Of a stretch of DNA of 16,854 bases, positions 1 through 7,705 are shown in pieces. How positions within the stretch are numbered: the first letter of the stretch is position 1; every line of letters begins with the position of its first letter. The notes under the pieces were generated by a model. The model was not told the DNA's origin, searched no databases, and saw only the letters and a list, made by a program, of their open reading frames with translations. Source of the stretch: JAKVAV01 sp047633195 (GTDB taxonomy: Bacteria > Bacteroidota > Bacteroidia > Flavobacteriales_D > Cryomorphaceae); contig JBLIEU010000053.1 in the NCBI GenBank assembly GCA_047633195.1, positions 1-16,854 of the forward strand, given 5' to 3'. The position numbers and the translations under genes are program-made.

Positions 1-686
1 CCCGCTTCGGTCATCCCTATGTCAAAATTTTTGAAGAGGAACGAGAGCTTACGGTGATCTTGGTAGTCGATGTGTCTGCCAGCGATAGTTTTGGAACCAC
101 CCAACAAATCAAGAAATCACTCATTACTGAAATCTGTGCCGTGCTGGCCTTTTCGGCAATAACCAATAACGATAAGATCGGGGTGATCTTCTTTAGCAAT
201 AAAGTGGAGAAGTTCATCTCACCTAAAAAAGGAAAATCGCATATCCTTCGCATCATTCGAGAGTTGATAGAATTCCAGCCCGAAGAGCAAGGAACCAATA
301 TTAGTGAAGCCCTGCGGTACTTGAACAATGTGGTGAAGAAGCGCAGCATCGCCTTTCTCATTTCCGACTTCATGGATCAGGACTACGAGGATTCACTCAA
401 GCTGGCCAACAAGAAGCACGACATGGTGGCCCTGCGCATTTACGATAAGCGAGAAACCGAAATGCCCAATGTGGGTATGGCGCAATTTAGTGATCCCGAA
501 ACGGGAGAAGTTCGTTGGGTGAACACCTCTTCGCGAAAAATACGCGAAGGATATCGAGAAGCGGCGCTTAATCGCGAGCTACGAGCCGACAATGCTTTGC
601 GCAGAGCGGGCATCGACATGGCTGCCATCGCCACCAACGAATCGTATATAAAACCATTGAGAAACCTATTTAGCAAGAGATCCTAG
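1..686 (+). CDS. DUF58 domain protein of the Bat operon, C-terminal part (5' truncated by window edge)
   Basis: The reading frame is open from base 3 to the TAG at 684-686, so this is the C-terminal part (about 227 residues) of a longer protein. The frame before the GTG at 54 reads PYVKIFEEERELT, which leads into VILVVDVSASDSFGT, a typical DUF58 junction, so the GTG at 54 is not the real start. DUF58 proteins carry a vWA-like fold. The DVSAS motif (D at bases 69-71), the GTN loop near 293-301 and the ISDFMD strand near 361-378 correspond to the metal-binding loops. In Bacteroidota, DUF58 genes follow a MoxR AAA+ ATPase and precede batA. The next gene starts inside this stop codon (1-base overlap), so it is the first visible member of the operon. 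Its molecular role is not well established; the family is assumed to work with MoxR in envelope protein assembly. Confidence 0.9.
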   Translation, partial: RFGHPYVKIFEEERELTVILVVDVSASDSFGTTQQIKKSLITEICAVLAFSAITNNDKIGVIFFSNKVEKFISPKKGKSHILRIIRELIEFQPEEQGTNISEALRYLNNVVKKRSIAFLISDFMDQDYEDSLKLANKKHDMVALRIYDKRETEMPNVGMAQFSDPETGEVRWVNTSSRKIREGYREAALNRELRADNALRRAGIDMAAIATNESYIKPLRNLFSKRS

Positions 687-1648
687 TGTTACCGATAAAA
701 CACATATCGATTTTAATGCTGGCCTTTACGCTAGCAATTGGCCTCAATGCCCAAAAAGCCGACGCCACGCTCACGCCAAAGCAAATCCTTATAGGAGAGC
801 AGGCAGTAATGACCCTCAGCGTTAGTTACCAAAAAGGTCAGCTTCCAGTGGTCGTGTTTCCTTTATTTGGCGATACGCTAATTACCAATGTTGAGATTGT
901 CCGCACCACTGATGTAGATACCCTATTGACAGCCAAGGATGTTTCGGAAACACGCTTAGAGAAAAAGATTTACCTCACATCGTGGGATACGGGATTCTAC
1001 GCGATTCCCCCAATTGAGATCACCATAAACGGAGAGAAGCAAAGAACCGAGGCATTTCTCCTTACGGTCAAAACAGTAGAAATTGATACGACTGGAGGCC
1101 TCAAAGCTCCCTCTGGGATTTATGATGTCGAGGTTGGCTATCAAGACTATTTGGAAGCATATTGGTACTATCCTGTAGGTGCTTTATCCTTGGCAGGATT
1201 GATCGTTGCGATCATATTACTCGTTCGCGCTCAGCGAAAAAAGAAAGATGCGAGACCTGTGGTCATCCAGCAAGAACCTACTCGACCTGCTAACGAAATA
1301 GCCCAGGAGCGATTGCTAGAAATACAACTCGAGAAGATATACAGCAAAGGAAAAATCAAGGAATACCACACCGAAATCACCGATGTGCTGCGCGATTACT
1401 TGGAAGTGATTTACGAGATCCCTGCGCACGAACTTACTTCAAATGAGATTTTGACCAGACTTCGATACGTTGGTCTTACCGATCAAGAATCGCTGCAACT
1501 GCGGGTAATCTTGAGCCGAGCCGATATGGTGAAGTTTGCGAAAGATCGACCCGACGACAACGAAAATGAACAGGCCATAAACCAGACTTTGGGTTTTGTA
1601 ACTACAACGGCAGAGAGAATGCTAACTGACAAAGAAATAAATGAGTAG
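686..1648 (+). CDS. BatD-like/DUF4381-like membrane protein of the Bat operon
   Basis: This 320-residue protein starts at a GTG that shares a base with the upstream stop (TAGTG). An ATG ten codons in (716) is an alternative, but coupling favours the GTG. The N-terminus is a signal peptide ending near AIGLNAQ (residue 22). Residues 25-130 look like a beta-rich Ig-like extracytoplasmic domain. One membrane segment follows at about 160-180 (YPVGALSLAGLIVAIILLV) with a basic stop-transfer (RAQRKKK). The cytoplasmic tail (200-320) is helical and contains KEYHTEITDVLRDYLEVIYEIPAHELTSNEIL-like features seen in DUF4381-type tails. This layout is the same as that of BatD further down the operon. It lies between DUF58 and BatA and overlaps BatA by 8 bases, so it is very likely a component of the same envelope complex. 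I know of no settled gene name. Confidence 0.8.
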   Translation: MLPIKHISILMLAFTLAIGLNAQKADATLTPKQILIGEQAVMTLSVSYQKGQLPVVVFPLFGDTLITNVEIVRTTDVDTLLTAKDVSETRLEKKIYLTSWDTGFYAIPPIEITINGEKQRTEAFLLTVKTVEIDTTGGLKAPSGIYDVEVGYQDYLEAYWYYPVGALSLAGLIVAIILLVRAQRKKKDARPVVIQQEPTRPANEIAQERLLEIQLEKIYSKGKIKEYHTEITDVLRDYLEVIYEIPAHELTSNEILTRLRYVGLTDQESLQLRVILSRADMVKFAKDRPDDNENEQAINQTLGFVTTTAERMLTDKEINE

Positions 1649-2717
1649 AAGTCAGCAAATAGGGTTGGTTTTCGCCGTGCTGTCCACCTTTGGTGCGGGA
1701 GCGCTGTGGTTATACTTCCGCGGCGAGTACAGCTACGCCTACCCTTTGGTGTTCTTGCTTCTTTTCATCATCCCCGTTCTAGGTTTTTATCACGTGTTCT
1801 CCCTTCCGGGGAAAACACCCAAAGTGACGCTTTCATCCTTGAGTCAGTTTTCTTCTGACGGAGCGTTTACGAATGAGTTACTCGTCCACACGCCTCTTCT
1901 TTTGAGAAGTATAGGCTTGGCAATGGTTATCATCGCTTTGGCGAGACCACAGTCCAGCCTGAGCTGGCAAAACACCAGCACCGAAGGAATCGACATCGTG
2001 GTGGCCATGGACATTTCAGCATCGATGCTGGCGCAGGACTTTAAGCCGAATAGGCTAGAGAGTTCAAAGCAAGTAGCCATCGACTTTATCGAAGCCCGAC
2101 CAAATGACCGAATGGGATTGGTGGTCTACGAAGGAGAGAGTTTTACCCAAAGCCCATTGACGACAGATCACCGTGTTTTGGTCAATCTTTTCAAAGACAT
2201 CCAAACGGGAATGGTACAAGGTGGCACAGCCATTGGGATGGGATTGGCTACAGCCGTCAACCGTCTTCGCGACAGCGATGCCAAAAGCAAAGTGATTATC
2301 CTCCTCACCGACGGCGATAACAATGCTGGTTCGATTGCTCCGCTCACGGCTGCAGAAATTGCCAAGGGCTTCGACATCCGAGTGTACACGATCGGAGTTG
2401 GATCGGAGGGCCGAGCGCTTTCTCCCGTTGCCGTGTATCCCGATGGACGGTACAAGTACGATATGGTAGAAGTAAAAATCGACGAGCCTACGCTGATAGA
2501 AATTGCTAAAATGACCGATGGTGCTTACTTCAGAGCTACTGACGAAAAGGCTTTGGCAAAGATTTACGCGCAGATCGACAGACTTGAGAAAACAAAAATT
2601 AACGTAACCGAGCACAGTCGAAAGGCAGAAGAGTACTACTTTATAGCGCTGATCGGCAGCTTGCTCTTATTGACGGAATTCTTTTTTAGAAAAACGGTTT
2701 TACAAACGCTCCCATAA
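1641..2717 (+). CDS. batA: BatA: membrane-anchored von Willebrand factor A protein
   Basis: This is a 358-residue vWA protein of the aerotolerance (Bat) system. ATG 1641 overlaps the previous gene by 8 bases. Hydrophobic segments lie at about 7-26, 33-52 and 86-101, followed by the family signature ALARPQ (99-104). The vWA domain spans roughly 115-315 with a complete MIDAS: D124-x-S126-x-S128 in DISAS, T196 in GGTAIG, and D224 in LLTDGDNN. A C-terminal membrane helix (333-347) closes the protein. Such domains bind a divalent cation and mediate protein-protein contacts. In Bat complexes BatA is thought to pair with BatB at the inner membrane. The segment at 7-26 comes before the usual two N-terminal helices and looks like an addition. 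The stop codon abuts the GTG of batB with no gap. Assignment is firm from motif, order and size; the biochemical role of Bat proteins is poorly defined. Confidence 0.93.
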   Translation: MSRSQQIGLVFAVLSTFGAGALWLYFRGEYSYAYPLVFLLLFIIPVLGFYHVFSLPGKTPKVTLSSLSQFSSDGAFTNELLVHTPLLLRSIGLAMVIIALARPQSSLSWQNTSTEGIDIVVAMDISASMLAQDFKPNRLESSKQVAIDFIEARPNDRMGLVVYEGESFTQSPLTTDHRVLVNLFKDIQTGMVQGGTAIGMGLATAVNRLRDSDAKSKVIILLTDGDNNAGSIAPLTAAEIAKGFDIRVYTIGVGSEGRALSPVAVYPDGRYKYDMVEVKIDEPTLIEIAKMTDGAYFRATDEKALAKIYAQIDRLEKTKINVTEHSRKAEEYYFIALIGSLLLLTEFFFRKTVLQTLP

Positions 2718-3866
2718 GTGAAAAACGCTTCAAAATATAACCTCACGGGCATCCTCATTGCTGCTTCCATCTTGGAGGTGGTGTTCTGGTTACTATTTGG
2801 CGTGGTGTATTTGGTGGTAATGGATGCCGTTCCTGGGTTGCAAATAGGCAGACCTGAATTGTGGTGGATGTTTTTGCTCGGCCCTTTAATGTTCCTCTTC
2901 TTTTGGATTTCAATTTGGTCGAAGAATCGAAGACTCGATCGCTTTGGCGAAAGCAGCCTACTGAGCAATTTGGTTACTGAACTGTCTAGTGTCAATACGG
3001 CTATTAAATACATCCTTTGGCGGCTAGCCGCTGCTTTTCTAGTGTTAGCATTGATCAACCCACAGCTCGGATCGAAAATGGCCGAAGCCAAAGTGAAAGG
3101 AATAGACATCATAGTGGCACTCGATGTGAGCAATAGTATGATGGCCGAAGACCTCTCTCCCAATCGTCTGGTAAGCGCTAAAAGAGCCATTTCTAAAATG
3201 CTGGAAAAACTCCAAGGCGATCGAGTTGGAATTATCGTCTTTGCTGGGCAAGCTTATGTGCAATTGCCTATTACCAGCGATTATGCAGCAGGAAAGCTTT
3301 TCCTCTCTACAATCGATACCGACGTGGTGCCCGTGCAAGGAACCGATATAGGCGCGGCAATCGACTTATCGATGAAGAGCTTTAGCGAAGAAAGCCCAGC
3401 GCAGAAAGCAATCGTCATCATTACCGACGGAGAAAACCACGAAGCTGATGCCGTAGTGGCGGCTCAAGAAGCTGCCGAGCAAGGCATCCGCGTTTTCACT
3501 ATCGGAATGGGTTCTCAAGATGGAACGCCCATACCTCAATACAATGGCAACACGAGAACAGGCTTCAAGAAAGACCAAGACGGAAACATTGTAGTTACTA
3601 AACTCAATGAGCAAATGCTACGGGAAATCGCTAAGGCTGGAAATGGGGCTTACATTCGCGCCTCCAACGCTGAAGTTGGCCTTCAGCCTCTTCTAGCTGA
3701 GCTCAATCAGATCGAGAAAACCGATATGGGTACCGTGGCTTACGCCGAATACGAAGATCGATTCCAAATCTTTTTGGCCTTGGCTCTACTCTGCCTTGTA
3801 TTGGAATTTTTCTTGGGCAATCAAAAAGGAAGAGTTGCTAAACGCTTAAAACTGTTTGATAGATGA
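2718..3866 (+). CDS. batB: BatB: membrane-anchored von Willebrand factor A protein
   Basis: This 382-residue paralogue of BatA starts at a GTG immediately after the batA stop. Hydrophobic stretches lie at about 10-35, 50-67 and 97-113, followed by ALINPQLGSK. The vWA domain (about 128-335) has intact MIDAS residues: D136-x-S138-x-S140 in DVSNS, T209 in QGTDIG, and D237 in IITDGENHE. The C-terminal helix is at about 349-366 (QIFLALALLCLVLEFFLG). The last segment, INQIEKT followed by a helix, matches the end of BatA, as expected for the pair. The first hydrophobic stretch (10-35) is extra relative to the usual BatB layout of two N-terminal helices. BatB is expected to form a heteromer with BatA in the inner membrane. 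The stop overlaps the batC start in ATGA (4 bases). An alternative in-frame start is not obvious, since the first ATG falls within the second half of the first hydrophobic segment. Confidence 0.93.
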   Translation: MKNASKYNLTGILIAASILEVVFWLLFGVVYLVVMDAVPGLQIGRPELWWMFLLGPLMFLFFWISIWSKNRRLDRFGESSLLSNLVTELSSVNTAIKYILWRLAAAFLVLALINPQLGSKMAEAKVKGIDIIVALDVSNSMMAEDLSPNRLVSAKRAISKMLEKLQGDRVGIIVFAGQAYVQLPITSDYAAGKLFLSTIDTDVVPVQGTDIGAAIDLSMKSFSEESPAQKAIVIITDGENHEADAVVAAQEAAEQGIRVFTIGMGSQDGTPIPQYNGNTRTGFKKDQDGNIVVTKLNEQMLREIAKAGNGAYIRASNAEVGLQPLLAELNQIEKTDMGTVAYAEYEDRFQIFLALALLCLVLEFFLGNQKGRVAKRLKLFDR

Positions 3867-4618
3867 GAATGAAATTCGTCATACTAATTTGTCTGCTCCT
3901 CCCCTTTTCGGCTTGGAGCCAACTGGAGAAGATCGACACGAAGAAGGGCAACGAAGATTACCACAGGGGACGCTACGACGAGGCCATTAAAGACTATACC
4001 AAAGCTCTGGAGAACGATCCCGAATATATGGAGGCACTTTTCAATACTGGAAATGCTTTGCAGCAAATGGCACGACGACTTCAAGAACAAGCCCAAAACT
4101 CGCAGTCAGAAGAAGAAAAAAAGGAAATCATGGCTGGCGCCAAAACGGCCAGTGACAAGGCAGCCTCTCAGTTTGCATCGGTAGCTAAAATGGCGAAGAC
4201 CAGCGAGGAAATCAACAAAGCTCAATACAACTTGGGAAACTCTCGCTTAATGAGCGGAGAGCTTGATGCGGGTATCGAAGCATATAAAGAAGCACTGCGC
4301 AAAGTGCCCAGCGACGAGGATGCACGCTACAATTTGGCTTATGCTCAACATTTGAAGAAACAGCAAGAACAGCAGCAGCAAGAGCAAAAGCAAGACGAAC
4401 AGAACCAAGATCAAGAAAAGAAGGAACAAGACCAGAATCAGGATCAACAGAATCAAGAACAGCAGAACCAAGAGCAACAGCAGCCCCAACAGCTCTCGAA
4501 AGAGGAGGCCGAGCAATTGCTTCAAGCTCTGATGAAGCAAGAGAAAGACTTGCAAAAAGATTTGAAAAAGAAACAAAATAAAAAAGCGCAAAGGATTAAA
4601 ATTGAAAAGGACTGGTAG
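3863..4618 (+). CDS. batC: BatC: secreted TPR protein with Gln/Glu-rich tail
   Basis: This 251-residue protein begins at ATG 3863 inside the batB stop (ATGA overlap); a second ATG two codons on (3869) is equally possible. A signal peptide ends at about residue 19 (LLLPFSAWSQ). Tetratricopeptide repeats occur at about 27-65 (GNEDYHRGRYDEAIKDYTKAL) and 118-160 (QYNLGNSRLMSGELDAGIEAYKEAL), with a helical insert between them. Residues 167-210 are a low-complexity run of Q, E, D, N and K, encoded by CAA/CAG/GAA/GAC repeats, and the last 40 residues are a charged helix. BatC proteins of Bacteroidota commonly end in such a run. The TPR part probably scaffolds other Bat proteins in the periplasm. The 3' end overlaps the start proposed for batD by 17 bases. 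The low-complexity run makes slippage and misassembly possible here, but the frame is intact in this sequence. Confidence 0.9.
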   Translation: MRMKFVILICLLLPFSAWSQLEKIDTKKGNEDYHRGRYDEAIKDYTKALENDPEYMEALFNTGNALQQMARRLQEQAQNSQSEEEKKEIMAGAKTASDKAASQFASVAKMAKTSEEINKAQYNLGNSRLMSGELDAGIEAYKEALRKVPSDEDARYNLAYAQHLKKQQEQQQQEQKQDEQNQDQEKKEQDQNQDQQNQEQQNQEQQQPQQLSKEEAEQLLQALMKQEKDLQKDLKKKQNKKAQRIKIEKDW

Positions 4619-6386
4619 AAATAGTTGGATCGTTATTGTTTCAATGGTTCTCTTCCCTCTCTTTTGCTGGGGTCAGAGTGCTACATTGGAAGCCACGGTG
4701 GACAAAAACCCCGTTTCGGTGAGTGATGTCTTTACTTTGAAAATAACCCTGACCAATGGAAAGGGAAATATCGAATCTCCTGACTTAAACGATTTCCAAG
4801 TGGTCTTCGGGCCATCGCGCTCTTCAAGCTACCGAATCTTGAATGGAAGGCAATCGAGTGCCATTACTTTTTCCTACACCTTGCGCCCCAAGCAAACAGG
4901 AACCTTCGAGATAGGTGTGGCAAAAGCCAATGTGGATGGTAAAGTGCTGACCACTTCTCCCATTAAAGTAGAAGTGGTAAAGGGCGTCAGTAGCGCCAGT
5001 TCTTCATCTTCATCAAGGCAAGGCTCACAAGGCAGCACAAAAGCTGCTGCGCCAAAAAGCACCAATCAGAATCTGATTGTCCGTACACAATTGTCGAAAA
5101 GCAATGTGCACAAAGGCGAGCAAGTCGTGGTCTCTTTTATCTTATTAAGTCGCTACAACAATATTGATCTAGGCGATATAGACTTCCCTACCCTCAACGG
5201 ATTTTGGACGGAGGACTTACCCGAACAGCAGACCTCTTGGGAACCAAATTTAGAAGTTATCAATGGGATGCAATACAGAAAGGCCATCCTGAGACAACAA
5301 GTTGTTTTCCCGCAAAGAAGCGGTTCAATTCAAATTGAGTCTCTCACTCTTTCAGCCAATGTCAATCGATCCTTCTTTAATCCAGGTGAGAACATTACCG
5401 TGCGGAGCAACTCTCCCATAATAACGGTTAAGGAACTTCCTGATGGCGCCCCAAAATCCTTTAACGGAGCCGTCGGCGCATTTGACTTTTCCGCTACGGT
5501 AGACAAGTCGGAGGCAAAAGCCAACGAAGCCATCAACCTGAAGGTAAAGGTGACTGGCTCGGGAAATTTGAGATTGATCGACGAGCCGAAATTCAAATTC
5601 CCCGAAGACTTTGAAGTTTACGATCCTGAGACCAATGACCGTGTAGCAGTGACTAATGGAGGCGTGCGAGGATCGCGCAGCTTTCAGTACTTGATTATTC
5701 CGCGATACCCCGGCGAGTATACCATTCCCGAATTGCAGTTTTCCTTCTTCAATTCGAATACGGGAAAATATCAATCTGGCACCGCTGGGCCATTCCAGTT
5801 TAACATTTCCGATGACGAAGGAAATGTACCGTCGGCAGGAACCCCACGAGCGAAGAACATCGTAGAGCAATCGGGATTGGATATCCGCTACATCATTACC
5901 GATGAAAGTGAGCTTTCCGCCACCCGCAGTCAGTTTTTTGGCACCTCGCTTTTCTGGGCGGGATCGGCAGGCCCATTTGCCCTGCTCCTTATCTTCTTGG
6001 TATATCGCCGAAGAAAGGAGGCCTTGAACAAAGATGTGCGTGGACGTAAGAAGCGCGGTGCGAGTCGCATGGCGAAGAAGAGACTCAAGGCAGCCGAAGT
6101 GGCTCTGAAATCAGGAGATTCCTCAGTCTTCTATCAAGAAATTTTCAAAGCACTTTACGGCTACCTCGGCGATAAGCTGGGTATCCCAATTGGCGAATTG
6201 TCGCGGCAAAAGATCCTTTCGGAGCTGCAGCAAAACGGAGTGAAGGAAGCCGTAATCAATGATGTGTCTTACGTCATTAACACTTGCGAAACGGCCCGAT
6301 TTGCCCCAGTGACAGAAACAAGCGACGAGGTGTTTTACAACCGTACAGCAGAACTTATTGAAAACTTAGAGGGAAGATTAAAATGA
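4602..6386 (+). CDS. batD: BatD: Ig-like repeat membrane protein (oxygen tolerance family)
   Basis: This is a 594-residue BatD family protein. The start shown is a TTG that overlaps batC by 17 bases. It is preceded by AAGGA six bases upstream and gives a positively charged signal peptide (KRTGR, then a hydrophobic core ending FCWGQ at 21-25). The only near alternative is ATG 4644, which would leave a very short uncharged signal. Residues 27-420 are beta-rich, consistent with three tandem Ig-like modules, interrupted by a Ser-rich linker at about 130-153. One membrane helix lies at about 448-466 (AGPFALLLIFLVYRRR) and is followed by a basic cytoplasmic domain of about 125 residues with a helical fold (LYGYLGDKLGIPIGELSRQKIL). 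The upstream gene at 686-1648 has the same layout. The stop overlaps the batE ATG (ATGA). Size, order and topology make the assignment firm; the start is less sure. Confidence 0.9.
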   Translation: MKRTGRNSWIVIVSMVLFPLFCWGQSATLEATVDKNPVSVSDVFTLKITLTNGKGNIESPDLNDFQVVFGPSRSSSYRILNGRQSSAITFSYTLRPKQTGTFEIGVAKANVDGKVLTTSPIKVEVVKGVSSASSSSSSRQGSQGSTKAAAPKSTNQNLIVRTQLSKSNVHKGEQVVVSFILLSRYNNIDLGDIDFPTLNGFWTEDLPEQQTSWEPNLEVINGMQYRKAILRQQVVFPQRSGSIQIESLTLSANVNRSFFNPGENITVRSNSPIITVKELPDGAPKSFNGAVGAFDFSATVDKSEAKANEAINLKVKVTGSGNLRLIDEPKFKFPEDFEVYDPETNDRVAVTNGGVRGSRSFQYLIIPRYPGEYTIPELQFSFFNSNTGKYQSGTAGPFQFNISDDEGNVPSAGTPRAKNIVEQSGLDIRYIITDESELSATRSQFFGTSLFWAGSAGPFALLLIFLVYRRRKEALNKDVRGRKKRGASRMAKKRLKAAEVALKSGDSSVFYQEIFKALYGYLGDKLGIPIGELSRQKILSELQQNGVKEAVINDVSYVINTCETARFAPVTETSDEVFYNRTAELIENLEGRLK

Positions 6387-7144
6387 AGAAGCTCATCGTT
6401 TTCTTTTCAGCACTTTTTGTTTCGGTATTGGCTATTGGCCAAAGCCTAGACTATGCCAGCGATCAATTCTCACTGGGCAACGAGGCCTACATGAAAGGCG
6501 ATTACGAGACAGCCTTGAACCACTTCCTCGAAGCCGAACCAAATACCGAAGGGCTGGCCATCAATTACAACTTGGGCAATGCCTACTTCAAACTTGGCGA
6601 AATACCAGAAAGTATTCTTCATTACGAGCGGGCCTTGCGTTTTGATCCATCAAACGAAGACGTTCAGTACAACCTGAGTATTTCCAATGATCTAATCGCT
6701 GACAAGATTGAGGTGCTACCGAAAAGCAAGCTCCAGATCTCATGGAAGACTTTTCGCTTCAGCCTCGGCCCCGACGGATGGGCGCAGATCTGTATCTTTT
6801 TAGCCTTCGCGTCAGTCCTACTTTTTCTCTTTTACTATTTCAGCCATTCAAAGAACTTACGTCGTTTTGGTTTCTTCTGTGGTCTATTGGCATTCATCTT
6901 TTTGATTCTCACTTATACTTTGGCCGTATCTGCCGAGAATTACCGTTACGCCCAAAAATCAGCTATCGTCTTTACCGATAAGGTGGATGTGAAAAGCGAA
7001 CCCCGCGGAGGAAGTGTCAACGTATTCGTCCTGCACTCTGGCACTAAGGTGGAAATCCTAAGCCAAGAAGGCGAATGGTACGAAGTGGAAATCGCCAGCG
7101 GTGCTCAGGGGTGGATTTATCAGGATGAGTTGGCGTTGATTTAG
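6383..7144 (+). CDS. batE: BatE: TPR protein with C-terminal SH3-like domain
   Basis: This 253-residue protein starts at ATG 6383, overlapping the batD stop by 4 bases. It has a signal peptide (residues 1-19, ending VLAIGQ) and TPR repeats at about 27-100 (LGNEAYMKGDYETALNHF, then NLGNAYFKLGEIPESILHYERAL). Two membrane helices follow at about 131-152 and 160-180. A bacterial SH3-like domain lies at about 193-253, ending GEWYEVEIASGAQGWIYQDEL, where the GWIY strand is characteristic. This TPR, two-helix, SH3 order is the standard BatE layout. The SH3 module is probably periplasmic and may contact peptidoglycan or partner proteins; that is inferred from the domain type. It is the last gene of the coupled run. 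I found no convincing U-tailed terminator in the 83 bases that follow. Confidence 0.92.
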   Translation: MKKLIVFFSALFVSVLAIGQSLDYASDQFSLGNEAYMKGDYETALNHFLEAEPNTEGLAINYNLGNAYFKLGEIPESILHYERALRFDPSNEDVQYNLSISNDLIADKIEVLPKSKLQISWKTFRFSLGPDGWAQICIFLAFASVLLFLFYYFSHSKNLRRFGFFCGLLAFIFLILTYTLAVSAENYRYAQKSAIVFTDKVDVKSEPRGGSVNVFVLHSGTKVEILSQEGEWYEVEIASGAQGWIYQDELALI

Positions 7145-7203
7145 TCGTCGTATATTGAGGGGATGCGGGTAAAATGTAACCCAAACACCTTTAACACGTA
7201 AAT

Positions 7204-7221
7204 TAGTTAACCCCTTAACTA
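7204..7221. promoter_or_regulatory. Perfect 7-bp inverted repeat upstream of the HNH gene
   Basis: TAGTTAA (7204-7210), CCCC and TTAACTA (7215-7221) form a perfect 7-bp inverted repeat with a 4-base loop. It ends six bases before the GTG start at 7228. It could be an operator for a dimeric regulator, a weak hairpin in the 5' leader, or part of the end of the Bat transcript. There is no following T-run, so a standard intrinsic terminator is unlikely. Function is inferred from position only. Confidence 0.3.
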
Positions 7222-7227
7222 TGAATC

Positions 7228-7506
7228 GTGTGCAAAACACCTACTCGAGTTAGAAAACTCATCGATAACGGACATTCGCCCCACTGCCAGTGTTGTGGCA
7301 CTAAGGAAAGACTCACTTTTGATCATATCTATCCCAAAAGCAAGGGTGGCCCCGATTGCGATAGCAATGGCCAGATACTCTGCCAATCGTGCAATGGCAC
7401 CAAAAGCAACTTAATCCTTTCCTTGCCAGAACTCCGCCAAATTCTGTTTATTCGCAAGGAAGCACAAGCCACTCCGTGGTATGAACCGTATCGCTTGACG
7501 GCATAG
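7228..7506 (+). CDS. Small HNH-type nuclease domain protein
   Basis: This 92-residue protein is mostly a single HNH (beta-beta-alpha-metal) module. Visible residues are C20-x-x-C23, the D32-H33 pair in FDHIYPKSKGG, N47, C52-x-x-C55 with N56, and K59. The four cysteines would bind a structural zinc, H33 would be the general base, and N47 and N56 complete the active site. All signature positions are present, so nicking or cutting activity is plausible. The only usable start in this frame is GTG 7228; a TGA lies at 7222-7224 just upstream. An ATG at 7221 opens a different frame that stops after ten codons. It sits 83 bases after batE with no partner gene, so it could be a free-standing HNH protein or the remnant of a mobile element. 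Stand-alone HNH proteins of this size are common in Bacteroidota and their targets are usually unknown. Confidence 0.75.
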   Translation: MCKTPTRVRKLIDNGHSPHCQCCGTKERLTFDHIYPKSKGGPDCDSNGQILCQSCNGTKSNLILSLPELRQILFIRKEAQATPWYEPYRLTA

Positions 7507-7540
7507 TCGCATATAAAGCCCGATATCTTTCTTCCACTTG

Positions 7541-7573
7541 TTCTAAAAACAGTCCATTCGATGGGACTTAGAA
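7541..7573. other. Imperfect hairpin between convergent genes
   Basis: TTCTAA (7541-7546) pairs with TTAGAA (7568-7573) and GTCC (7552-7555) pairs with GGAC (7564-7567), with a five-base bulge on the left and an eight-base loop. It lies 35 bases after the HNH stop and in front of the 3' end of the minus-strand MscS relic, where transcripts from either side could end. There is no T-tract, so calling it a terminator is a guess. The rest of 7507-7705 shows no gene. Confidence 0.2.
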
Positions 7574-7705
7574 CATCGCATTGACCAATGTCAATTCCTT
7601 GATTACGCTCTTGAGGTTGTGACGACACTATCGCTAAGCATTTAGAACTGCCTAAGCGTTGCTACCGAATTTTCTAATTCAGACGCTCGAGCGCATAGAC
7701 AGGTT

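Noticed and set aside
2064..2615. Minus-strand open frame of 183 codons inside batA
   Set aside because: The plus strand encodes an intact vWA domain with all metal-site residues; the other frame has no recognisable domain.
4247..4591. Minus-strand open frame of 114 codons that is mostly leucine
   Set aside because: It is the complement of the Gln/Glu-rich end of batC; CAR and GAR codons read as leucine codons on the other strand. No start context or family signal.
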